DNA from: Onchocerca volvulus
Taxonomy: Eukaryota > Nematoda > Chromadorea > Rhabditida > Onchocercidae
Length of the DNA: 64,000 bases
NCBI GenBank assembly: GCA_000499405.2
Contig: HG738138.1
Span: forward strand, 6,012,888-6,076,887
Direction of reading: 5' to 3'
Below, in pieces: positions 45,606-58,657 of this stretch. The translations under genes and the position numbers were made by a program. Every line of letters starts with the position of its first letter. Within the stretch, counting starts at the first letter, position 1. The notes under the pieces were generated by a model that worked only from the letters and a program-made list of their open reading frames with translations, was not told the origin of the DNA and did not search any database.

Positions 45606-48600
45606 TTAGGCGCCGCTTGTAGGACATCCATGACCACGTTCACCAGGCTGGCATTTACAATCTCGATCCTTCATTCGCCGTTCCGTGATATCTCGCCCAT
45701 CCTGATCTTTTCCGATCACACATAAACATCCTTGAATTTCCCAAATTAACAAAAATAATGTATGAGTTTGCATCAAAATTTGTAATCATGCCGTAATGAT
45801 TAAAGAGAAAGTCAAGGAAATGAAGTGAACCGCTAGTCATTTTATGAATAAAAATTTATTGGTTTGATCAGAACATACTTTTTCACCTGATAAACAATTT
45901 TTTTAAGTCTGGAATTGAAAGTTGCATATACCCTTAGGTCTAGGAAAGCATCCTTCTTTGAGTCCCTTGAATTTTTCATTTAATTCATTTATGACTGCGC
46001 GGTAATTTGCTTGAGCTCGTTCTCGAACTGGATCGCGAACATTCTGCGATGGCCGTTCATTAGTTGTTCTTCTATTCTTCTGGAAAGAATGACTTCTAAG
46101 CGATAAAGTACTCAAAAAGTTCAGTGTGAAGAGCATAAGAGTATGAGTGCCAGCTATTGGAAATCTGATCAAAGTTCCGAAGTTTTTTCGCTACAATATC
46201 GCAATATCCGAAATTTAAAGTTTATTGTAAACTCTTGAAACGAGTTTGAATCTGATGCCCGAAATGATGGCAAGATTCCAGACAAATGAACTCATAAATG
46301 TTACGATTAAATCGATGAATTTGCATCATCCTTGAATTAAATGAGAGATATAAAGATGAAGGACAATAGATTGACATGATTGGTGTGCAGCACCTTTTAA
46401 CAATTAAAAAATTATCGAATCAAGATTAACTTCGGTATCTGAAGATCAACTTGCCGGTATGGAGAAATATAAATCAAAAAAATGAAAAAAGAGTTACATG
46501 GCGATTTCGGCAAGCATCTTCAGATTTTGTAGAGATTTTTAACAGAATTACAGACAATAAAAATGGCAAACTATAGCACCGAATATCCAGAATCCTAGAA
46601 AGATATATATCTGTTTGTGATCTACATTTTTCAGTATCTTTTTATCGATGGTCATAGGATCAAGGAGGACTATTAATTTATGCATATAAAACATTTTCAA
46701 AGTTTTTGGAAAATTTAAAATTGTGCTTGATATAGTTACGCAGGAAGGTGATTTTGCAAAGAAATTTTAGTAAGAAATTTTCCGAATATGCGAAGCTATA
46801 ATATAAAATGATAATGAATGTGAACTGTAAATGGTTATGAAATAGTTTAAAAAACAAATAACTTTTCCAAACTTACCCATTTCCCAATTCAATCTCAAGT
46901 TAGTACAAATGTCCTCTATGCAAAATCAAAAACTAAAATGGATTAATAATCTAGTAAATTTGATCCAACTGGAAATTACTACTAGTAGGTCAAAATTGTA
47001 ATCCAAACATGTTATAAACAAATGAAACTTATATTTTTGAACAAATTATACTGCAACTGAACAAATAGAAACAAATTGTCACAACTTTGGAAATTTCAAA
47101 ATGCACATGGAAATTGCAAGAAAAGGATGTTTTTTACTGATTATAGCTGATTAATTTTCAAATTAAGCTCATCAAGAAGTTCGCAACCTGTGAAATTACC
47201 TATGAAAACACTTTTAATACCTGTGAAGAAAAAAATACCTGTAAAATTTTGCATTGCATGTCTTCATCATATTCCTTCACTACCTCATTACCAGATGGAT
47301 CCTTTTCATTGCATTTACAACCCCCAGATGGCATCGGGAAGCAGTTTTCTCTATAATTACCGTATCGCTCCTTGATTTCCTCATTCAACTGTTTCTTGTG
47401 ATGTATCGTTTGCGCTGAAAAAATTCTGATTTTTTGAAGATTCAGGAAATACAAATTTTGATGTATATTGTTTCCCAGTGGTTTAATTAATTAGCTAATC
47501 TCAAATAGTTTAATTAATCAGTGCCTGTAGCAATTAATTTGCGAAAAAAAAAAAAAAAAAAACGATTGATTACCCAGTTTTCTGATAGAATTCGTCATAT
47601 CTCTACTTAAACAATATTTTGTCAGTTATTTGTCCGTCATTATTAGTGGAGAAATGATAAATCGAATTTGGAATCTAGTAAGTGATTTAATCTGGATACC
47701 AATGAAATTTTCAATCATAAGGTGTTAACTTCTAATAAATCATTCAAGTTGAAGGATTTTTTGTTTCTTACTCATGGTTAATGGAAATATTTTACAAAGC
47801 ATAGTATATGACGCTATAGTACTACAAGCAACATGATAGTATTATTTGAAAAGAGACTATAATGTTTCACATTTTCTTCTGGTACCTTTAAATACTCCTT
47901 CTCTAATTTCTGGAAGGAGACTGCAATGTCCTAAAAAATATAAACAACTGCGAACTGAATTTTTGAAATGTTTAATATGATATTTAACGATCAATCATCG
48001 TTCATCATTATACATCAATTAGTACTGCTCTGTGGAGACTTAGAAAGTTTATCTGTTAATCAAAATAATTCGTGAACAGGATAAAATTACACTCGATTAG
48101 AAGTTGTAGAAATCAGCATTAGAACTAAAGAAATGCAAGATATATGTAAGCTGTTTCAACATTTTATGCATCATATTGCTTAAATCTTGTGAATCGTAAT
48201 GTTCAATGTCATTTTAATTGCTGGTGTAATGTTTATCTCGACAAAGTTGTCTAAAGAGTAACATCAAAAGCTACTGAAACATTTCCCACCAGCTGATTAA
48301 TCCAACAATTCCTCCAAAACCTGAATTTTCATTTTACTGCTAACGATTTGATCAACTTTGGTATTTCTAAAAAGAATCAGTGCTTTCAAAATTTCAATCG
48401 ATTTCTTCAAAGCGAATAGATGGCTGGCTCTTGAAGTTATCATGTATTTCATTTTTTTGAAGATTTCAAATATTCAATTAATATGTAATTACCTGTAATG
48501 TCTAATTTGCACTGCTCATCCGAGTCATAATTTTCAACGGTTTCAACACCATTTTCTTGTTTCACATTGCATAAACATCCACCACTAGGTCTTGGGAAAC

Positions 48601-48985
48601 AGTTCTCCCGTAAATTCCCGTACTTTTTTTGTAATACTGCTGCCGTATCACGTTTTATGATTGCTGCATTTGTTATCTCAAACAATAATTTCGTTAAAAT
48701 TGATAAAGGAAGGATATTAAAAAAGTATAAGTAGATTAAATTAGCAATGATTTCCAGTAATTACTATTAAATCTCAGCTTAATTATTAATCAAAAGAAAT
48801 TTTCCAATTTATTTATATTAAAATTTAAAAAAAAAATCACTATATTCTGTTCAATTTCCAGAAATGTACATTTAATTGATTAATAGTAAATTACATGAGA
48901 AAAAATAACGAACTGTTGGTATCGTAAAAATGACAGAACATAGGAAAAGCACGGGAAGAAACATCGTGCTGAGAAGTGAAGGCAT
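45606..48985 (-). CDS. secreted protein with three CFPxPxGGCxC repeats
   Basis: Exons 48895-48985, 48493-48663, 47239-47414, 45932-46079 and 45606-45730 join in frame to 236 residues. Residues 1-23 (MPSLLSTMFLPVLFLCSVIF...) form a signal peptide, so it is exported. Three repeats follow, each with a charged helix-like lead ending Y/F-G-x-L/Y-(R/K)-E, then CFPxPxGGCxC, then about 20 residues and another Cys. Cys are at 52, 60, 62, 82; 112, 120, 122, 142; and 190, 197, 199, 220, 222, with a final CP at 231. Repeats 1 and 2 are exactly 60 residues apart and one exon each; the third is split by an intron and has lost one Gly. The tail is CQPGERGHGCPTSGA. I cannot name the family. It is not Kunitz, thyroglobulin-1, EGF or WAP by Cys spacing. 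Likely a nematode extracellular or excretory protein. Confidence 0.8.
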
Positions 48986-49582
48986 TTTTGTGAGTTTCTT
49001 TTATAAAAATTGAAAGCACTGGAAGGAGGAAGATGTTGTGGAGCACTGCAGCAACAACTGGCATTCAGTTGTTATCACAATGAGTGTTGATTGCATCGAT
49101 GATTGTTATTTTATTTTCGACACTAAACTTTCTAATCGAATTCGATACGGCAATAAAACAAGCGAATCGAACTGCGTGCTATTTAGCAATGTTTCTCCTA
49201 GGCAACTTCTGAATTCCTCCTTCTCGTGCACTTTGTGCATTTCAAAAGTCAGCTCATTAATCCATCCTTTCAATCGCAAAAAACAGATCGTCATCAATCA
49301 CACCACACTAAATAGCTCATCATTAATCTCACATAAAACATCGATTCTCTCTCTCTCCCTCTATCCTAAACATCCATTGTTTACTAATCTCGTTCTCAGA
49401 AAAAAAAATAAGATTTAATTTCTGTTGCACTACTGATGGATGAAGCTTCAATGTGGGCCAAAAAGAAGCTTACTGCAAAAATACAAACAAGTGATGATGG
49501 AAAAAGATTGTCTTAGAAAATCAATTCACACTGTGAGGGAACTATTTACCTTGAATTGATTTTCCATCATTTACATTAATTT
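48986..49582. other. upstream region of the Cys-rich repeat gene
   Basis: A 126-codon + frame at 49038-49418 is open but starts with GTG, is antisense to the promoter side of the secreted gene, and has no motif; I treat it as chance. A short ctctctct run is at 49346-49360. Confidence 0.4.
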
Positions 49583-49753
49583 TTAATCAGAACCTGAACT
49601 TGCATCTAAATAGTTTTGACTTTGACTATTATCGGATATAATAGGTCTTAGTTTCTCGGCTTTTTCTGAGAAATTATACAAGGTTTTATCCACTTTCCGA
49701 CTACTTTTTTCCAATGATTTTTTGACAGGTGAACTCATCCTAGTCAGTGTCAT
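49583..49753 (-). CDS. small hydrophilic ORF, 56 residues, doubtful
   Basis: From ATG at 49753 the frame encodes a Ser/Lys-rich chain (SPVKKSLEKSSRKVDKTL) with an acidic Ser-rich end (DASSGSD). There is no transmembrane segment or known motif. The composition looks more coding than the surrounding DNA, and it could be a terminal exon, since tttgaataaag just upstream might serve as an acceptor. No partner exon found. Confidence 0.25.
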   Translation of the reverse strand: MTLTRMSSPVKKSLEKSSRKVDKTLYNFSEKAEKLRPIISDNSQSQNYLDASSGSD

Positions 49754-49771
49754 ACCCCCAGCTTTATTCAA

Positions 49772-52525
49772 ACAACCGATAGTTTAACCAAATAATAGAT
49801 TAAAACAAACAGTTAATCGTCTAATCTTTCGACCCTTAATCGAGAAGCTGATGTCAAGCAGTCGTTTTCCACTGATAAGAAGTGCACTACCTTAAATTTC
49901 AGAGAAAAGCTGTCAGATAATTGATCTTCAAGAACTTGAGAAAAAACACACTTGTGGCTTAAAAAAAATTTTTTTCAAGTTTTTTAGTAATTTTTGTCTT
50001 CTTGTCTTCTCTCCTTTTGAGTATTTGACAACCTATCCACTGATTATTTGCCATAAATTCGTCAAAATTTTGTCCAAGGAAATATAAAACTTCACTTTTT
50101 AAAAATGAGTAACTCTGTTTGTGTACATTGAGGAAAATGATGAATCCTTAGTTGGCACTTTTCGAAAAAACTTATGCGACTTCTTTCATTTTTCTAATTG
50201 GTGTGCAACAATTCTTACGAATAGAGACATGTACTATAGTAAGATAGCACACATGATGGATTGCAACTTTTTAGCAAGCAGAATGGACAATTTGAAGATT
50301 AAAATAACGATTATTTGGAAGACTGAATCTTTGGAATTGTCGATGAATCATCATTGTGGAAGTGATGTTGTGAGATATATAGAAGAACAAAAATATGTTT
50401 ATAATGAAATTAGCCATTTGAGCCGTTGGATTATTTTACATTCAACAAATTAAAAGAGGGAATTTAAATGTTTTCAAAACTGGATTTGAATTGTTTGTTC
50501 AAGACTGTCCATCAGTTTTGAAATTCATTCTATTAAACTTCGTTTTTCCAGAAACTAAATATGTCCATTTTATTTTCACCCTATCCCAATAATTTGGGAA
50601 TACAGGACGATCTTTTGAATCCTTAGATAAGAACTTTTGTAAAAAAAATATTGCGGATGAGTCAGTTACATGAGAATGAGTCTATTTCGTATTTTTGGAC
50701 TTTTCGATAGAACAACTGCCCTGAAGTAAAAGCCAATTGTTACAGAACTTAAAAGAAATGAACATAGAACAGATGCGGTATGAGTAATAAAAACTGAAGA
50801 ACCGGAAATATGCAAGTAGAAATGAGGTAGGGGTAAAACAGGAAATCGATTGATTGATAAATCGGAAATCAAATTTACGCCGTAATCCCTTTCAAATAAG
50901 CTTGCTTCCTATACAGTCATTTTACTAACAAATACCATTATATTGTGTACTGCCTATTTAAATTTTAATCACAACTCATTCTTGCTAGGCATTTAGGTGT
51001 ACTCAGTACTTTGGTCGCAGCAAATGTGTATATTTTTTTGTGCGCTTATTTCATTTACCAATTAATTATCCAATAACTATCCAGCTGTTCTCTGAATAGA
51101 TAGCACTTCAGGGATACTTGATCTGTCAAACATACTCATAAATTTCTACAATGTCGATACTTTTTTGAAATAAAATCAGATGATTCATAAAGTTCGTGTT
51201 AAATTTTAGACACTCAGAACTTCCAGTTTAATAAATTTTGTGATAAAAATATTAATGCTCAACGGTCTCCAATTAAAGAAATTCATGACTGCTTAAAAAC
51301 TTGACATAGAGATGGAGGAGTTTAGGTGAATAAGGCAGTGGAGGAAGAAAGAAGAAAAATGGTCATTGAATGTGGAAATATTATTCGTTAAAAAGAAAGT
51401 TATGACAAGGAATGTTCAAAATAGGGTTTTCGAGATCGAACTTTCGAGATTTCTTGATGGCTAATTCCAGTTAGTTTGGAATAGTTATTCAAGCAACGAA
51501 CAAATTGGAAATCATGCAGCCTGAAATTCCAAATATCCACGGATGTAAGCACAGCTTGGAATGAAAACTTAGTTGCCCGTAACGCGCCATCTTGCAAATA
51601 GTGCAAGATTTTCTTCAACATGCTATCTGCTCAGCATTAAAGAAGCATGCATTATCTGCGCGCATTTTGCTTGCCCTTGATTTTATGCAGCCTGTATGTT
51701 ACTGGAACAGAAATATGCGTTAATAGTGCTGTAATTTCAGGTCTTCTTTCTATCTCTATCTTTATTTCATTCAATTCTTCAATTGTTACTATTTCTACTT
51801 CATGCATCTCTTCTTTTTTTCTTTCTCTTCCCCTCTCTCTCTCTCTCTCTCTCTTTGTGTATCAGTCAACGAGAGTGATTATCAAAATCGGAATTTCTCT
51901 CTACTGTAGAGAGAAAGTGAGGGAGTGAGAATGCGAGAGAGGTGCAGTACAACGGGGCAACGAAAGTTCAGCGAATCGTTCTTTCGTTTAGCACTTTGTG
52001 ATTATTTCGCCTTCAACTTTTATACTTCAATGTTTTAGTCGCTGATCAATTGGTGCAGTGAACTGTTATCACTGCTGTTGTTATAATCACTGCTGTTATC
52101 ATTGCTATCACTGATGCTACCCACTGCCACTGTTTTTACTGCTGATTGATAGAAAGACAAGATAATAATTACATTCATAATCATTTGATCCTTATTTGAC
52201 CTATTCATTCATTATTTCCCAACTTTGCTTCTTATCACTAGTTCATTTTGCCGCCGAACACATTTGATTATCTGTGCCCGTGAAGCAAATTTATTATTAA
52301 ATCCTATTATACATTCATATCATTTTACCTTCATTGCATTTGTTGCTAGTTTAAAGACCAGTCATTGCTTGCTTACTTATTTCCACAAATAGTACTGATT
52401 CGAACCCTATTGGGTCATCGTTTCTGTTTTTGTTTCCATACTTTTTTCCGCTTCCGTCGCTTTCATTCCTTTTAACTTCCATCATTAAGAAGGTTGTAAA
52501 AATCATTGACAGTTAATTAGTCACC
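49772..52525. other. intergenic and probable Rab 5' region
   Basis: No gene recognised. A 110-codon frame at 50121-50453 begins without ATG and shows no motif. A (CT)n microsatellite lies at 51832-51854. Degenerate repeats of atcactgctgtt occupy 52067-52135, in what may be the promoter or 5' UTR of the Rab gene. Confidence 0.45.
51832..51854. repeat. (CT)n microsatellite
   Basis: About eleven CT units, followed 50 bp later by purine-rich gagagaaagtgagggagtg, which is partly complementary. Confidence 0.9.
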
Positions 52526-54793
52526 ATGAGTTACAATTATTTATTTAAAATCGTTATTGTTGGCGATCATAACTGTGGAAAATCATGCATTTTGCTACGC
52601 TTTGCTGAGAATTCATTTCGCCAAGATCATATTACTACGCTTGGTGTTGACTTCAAACTGAAAACAATTAAACTTGGTCGTGACAAAATTCGACTGGAAT
52701 TATGGGATACAGCTGGTATTTCTGTTTTTCCTCTTTTCATTTCATTCATCTAATTTAATAATATTTCTTTACAGAATTTAGAAATATAGTTATTAATATA
52801 TTGATATTTCTTACTTCACTTCGAACATCTTTATTGCACCATAAATATCGCATTTACTAAATGAGAATACAGACTGTTCTTGGTTGATTCAAGCTACTGA
52901 TTCATATATTGAGTTTTATCGTATAGAAAAGATAATTTGACACGATTTCTGACTCAGGAATAGTAAAGTCGTCCTTTTCCATGTATAAATTTCAACCGAT
53001 TTCGGATTTAACATAATTTATAACTTTAAATTCTTTGCAAAGTAAATTCAATTGTAGGAAGTTGAGGAAAATGATATATATCATGTAATGGGGAAGAATA
53101 TTGATATTGATTTGGTGATTAGCGTAAAATCATTCCTATGACGACTCTTATAATTCTATTTACTACCTCTATCGTGTCCCTCATATATAGTTTTGGTTTC
53201 TCATATATGATTCTCATATATGATTCTCATTAACATCAGTAGATATATATGTACACTGAACAAGTAAACAGTTGTGATAATTATGAAAACGAGGATTAAA
53301 TGATTGTAATTGAATTCTAATAAGGAAAGAATTTTCCTGAAATTGTTACTTTAGAATTTTTGCAGGAATGGAACGTTATAGAACAATCTATAATTCATAT
53401 TATCATTCAGCACATGGAGTAATGTGTGTTTATGATTTAACGGACGAACGATCTTTTGATAATTTGCGTAATTATTGGTTAAAGGTAAGCTTTATGGAAA
53501 GAAGTAACTTGAAGAACTATTTTCTCTGAACAGATATCTTTCTGCTCTCGAATTTTATTGTTTAGGGACTTGTTTTTCTTTAATTTTATGATTCGTTGGT
53601 CAAAATTCCGTCAAAAATAATTTATCCAAAGATATCGATTTAAAAAAAAAAAGGCAAATGCCACATGATTTCATTTATCAATAATGTTTTTTCGGTTTTC
53701 CACAAAGTCGGCAACCGAATTCCCGGTTTTATAATCATTTGATTTTACGAATTCTTTCCATTTCAGCCAAGATTCTATTATTGATTATCCGGCGTTCCTT
53801 CTAGTTGTTAAGAAAGCATGCAATTGATAAATAGGTTGCGGCATACTAAATTATTAATTAGTGGAATTTCAGTAATTAAGGAAGAGAAACAGTGGAGAAA
53901 ACGTATCATAATGATTTGATAATTGAATATTATAGGAAATTCGAATGCATGCGCCATCAAATGCGGTCCTGATGTTAATTGGAAACAAAGCTGATTTAGA
54001 AGACAAAAGAATGGTTAATTTTGAACGCGCTGAACGTCTCGCTAGCCAGCTTGGAGTCTCTTTATATGAAGTTTTTTTTTTTTTTTAACATATTTATGAT
54101 ATACTTGTGAAAACTGCAGTTCATACTGTTGATTACACTTTTGATATTTGTATCAAAAGAAATCCTCCATTGCTTTATATCATTTTCGGACAGTCAAATG
54201 TTAAAAGGATGATTGCAATAACGAAAAATTAAAAATGTAATGAATAAAAAACAATAACTGTTTGCTCTTTTGTGAACTGTTTTTATGCATGCATTGAGAA
54301 TAATGTTCTTTGGGAAATATTAAGTATCAGAATATCATCCAGAACAGAATTCTGAAACGACTGTGCGTAACATGCATTGGCGCTTCAATCAGATTGAAGA
54401 TTAATAGTATTAAGACTGGATCATCACTATAAAAAAAGACGATGATAGGCGCACTTTCCTTTGCTAATGTTGCTTCCTAGAGAAATTGAATAATCAAATT
54501 TAAGCAACTGTTAAACGCTGAGTTTGTGAGGCAGGAAATGTTCGAAGATACAAGCAGATAAAGTTGATAATTTGCAGGTGAGCGCGAAGACAGGTATTAA
54601 TTGTGATGATGCATTCTATAATTTGGCAGCAGCAATGCGTGACCGGCTTTTGGTATCCAGCATGCATTCGGATTCAGAAGATAGCGATCATCTTGGTTCT
54701 GCTTTTCATGTTGATGGCGTCACGCTTCTCGACAAGAAGTCATCTTTTTTACCATCGTGCTGTTCTTCGGTAGCGCAGCCAACATTTGTTTGA
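52526..54793 (+). CDS. atypical Rab-family small GTPase
   Basis: Exons 52526-52715, 53366-53484, 53936-54070 and 54578-54793 join in frame to 219 residues. GTPase motifs are in order: G1 GDHNCGKS (13-20), switch I with TTLGVDFKLKT, G3 WDTAGMER (60-67), G4 GNKADL (119-124) and G5 VSAKTG (149-154). FKLKTI and the YRTI-YYHSAHGV segment are Rab-type and closest in feel to the Rab1/8/35 group. Two features are abnormal. The catalytic Gln after DTAG is Met65, which in other Rabs and Ras predicts poor GTP hydrolysis. The C-terminus ends SCCSSVAQPTFV, so the Cys pair is nine residues from the end and no CC, CXC or CAAX motif is available for prenylation. The tail is also acidic/Ser-rich (SDSEDSD). 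The donor of exon 3 lies in a T-run (gaa/gttttt), a weak site. Expected site: vesicle membranes, if still lipid-anchored. Confidence 0.88.
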
Positions 54794-56877
54794 TTAGTTT
54801 TCATTACTCCATTTAATTATATTGTTATCGGAATGCGTAATGCCAAATATTGGCAGGGTGTGCATCCTAGGTCATACTTTTTGAAATGGAGAAGTCAGTA
54901 ACCTATTAGGAAATCACAGAAACAATATTTGCTGTTTGTCAACTTCCCTAACTCGGAATCTGTAGGAAAATATCTTTTCCAATGAGATATGGGATGTTTC
55001 ATAATCTGTAGTCAATTAAATTTGTAAAAAAGTGGTTCTCGTTTGTATTTTTTGGAAAGAAGAAAAGAACGGAAGGAAGATTTCGTGTATAGCAACAGTT
55101 TGTGCAGTTCTTTTTATTATGGAACAAAGATTGTTTTTGCTCAAATTTTGATAAATGCTCGGAATTTTTTTTTTTAATAAAAAAAAAAGAAAGAGTCGCT
55201 GCAAAGGATAGAAGAAGAAACGAGCGCATCATTATGCGACGTTGATGCACTTCATTTTAAACTGCTAAAAAAACTTACCCTCGTTATAGTCATGTCAGGA
55301 GTTCGCAGTCTGATTACTTAGAAATCGGATAGTCGTATCTCTGAAAGTCATGGATGGTATTTTAATTGGCCGTGTTATGGAAAATAAAATATTGATGTAT
55401 TTAATATTTTCATTCAGTACTACGATACAGATGTGCTCAGGATTCATATTTTGAGAAGCATTCAGATAAATAAGCATGTATTCGTATGAGTTTTTCTAAT
55501 AAAATGGCAAATGCACTGATTTGATATAATAGTCATATTGATTTTGAAAAAAATAAGTTGCATGAATTCATATCAGGAGACATTAAAGTATGTAAATGGG
55601 CTAAAACAATTGGACGATATTTTTATTGTGCTTGTAGCTTAATGTTTGACTTTTAGACGTACGAAGAACTGTGTATTTTTGCGGCTGTAAGGATGAGTGG
55701 AGAAAGCTGAGCGTTTATTAAACGGCCAATAAACTGCAATCTACTTTTTTATTTTAAAAAAATCAAATACATTAAAAAGTTTCACAGCACGGATGTTGTA
55801 AAATATGATTGGTCATAACACAACATGAATGCAACAATATTGAGCTGTAGCTGATGTTGAGTCCCAACAACTGAAGATAGCCGTCGACAGTTTTTTGTTA
55901 CAGTCGAAGTGAAAGTGAATTACTTCGATAATAAAATGCTGCACCGAAACGAAACTTCTCACCCTTTCAGGAGTTTCAGCAACTACTAATAGATAAGCAA
56001 TAAGAGATGTCGTTTACAGCGGTTAGCTATCACTTTATCACCTAAATATTATGCTCGACTTCTCGTGAAATTCATCCTGAGAGAACCATAGTATGATGCA
56101 TTAGAGACAGCTAATGGTGAAGCATAGCATAAAGCCAAGTCCGGAGGCCATTGAAATCAGGTCATCCAAATTTTGGATTCGTTAATTAGCAGAAGAAACA
56201 AGAGAAATGATTTGGATCTAATCTGACGATTTCGTATGCCAAGCAAACTTAGTAAACAGATAATGATTTTATCGGTTTTTCAGCAGAAATCATTATCATT
56301 ACAGACGAACACGTTTCTTAACAATCAATTTACTTAGAGTTTATGCCATCCGGCCTCCCTAATATATATTATGGGACGGGTGGTATCGATGCGTTTTCGG
56401 ATTTCGGGCCGCATGAAAATAAGCTTATTCCGGCACGTGGTGATGTGGAGGAATAAGGTTTATTTGAGCTTAATTTGTTATTCGATCGAGGGGGGGAGGG
56501 CAGATTGACTGAGGTTTCGCAGAAGTTCGGATCTGATCTGTGCGTAAATAGCATGATGTTGCAAGGATTTGTCTTATAGAGCATAGTTTTGCATAATTTA
56601 TAGGAGACTAAGCAGAGATCAAGAAGTGATTTAGATGATTACATATCTTCCAGCTCTTTTACGACTTGGAGCACATACCAATTTAGAGAGAATTATTTTT
56701 TCACAAATAACTCATCGGCTTATTTGTTGACCACTTTTTTTTTAAGGTTCTCGAAAGTTTTCTATTTTTTTAATTGTGACGATCGTTGGTTTTTTCTAAA
56801 CTTTACACTACTTAATTGTAATACTAAATCTTTCATTGTCAAACAAATTTCAGATTGCTTGAAATTTGCTTCCACTG
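54794..56877. other. intergenic between Rab and Arl1
   Basis: No gene recognised. Rab 3' UTR and Arl1 5' UTR are expected within it; a pyrimidine-rich aaacaaatttcag ending at 56853 may be the trans-splice acceptor of Arl1, 24 bases before its ATG. Confidence 0.45.
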
Positions 56878-58384
<1,507 letters not shown>

Positions 58385-58657
58385 ACTAGGCAATTCATAT
58401 CAATATAAACATTTTAAAATACAATGGCAAATCATATATTGCTTTAAAAATTCTTGCAGGTTATCAAACAATTTGCAACAGAGGAAATAGGAAAACGATT
58501 AACCGCAACATGCATACACCAGTTAGTCTGACCCCGTTGAGCATCTTTTTTTCTTGATGATCTTGTTATGTGATTGTAATCAATAATATACATAATAGAA
58601 CTGCCACTGTTATATACAAAAGTCCAACCGAAATTTTGATGATAATTAGAATTAATA

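Noticed and set aside
49038..49418. 126-codon + frame, the longest without an assigned gene
   Set aside because: Starts with GTG, no motif, Ser/Leu/Asn-rich as expected from AT-rich DNA, no splice partners. A few frames of this length are expected by chance in 64 kb of this composition.
50121..50453. 110-codon + frame
   Set aside because: No ATG at its beginning, no family resemblance, no upstream exon in phase.
52391..52420. gattcgaaccc, resembling a tRNA T-arm
   Set aside because: No matching acceptor or anticodon stems in the flanks; other ttcgaat-type strings in the window also lacked cloverleaf pairing, so no tRNA is called.
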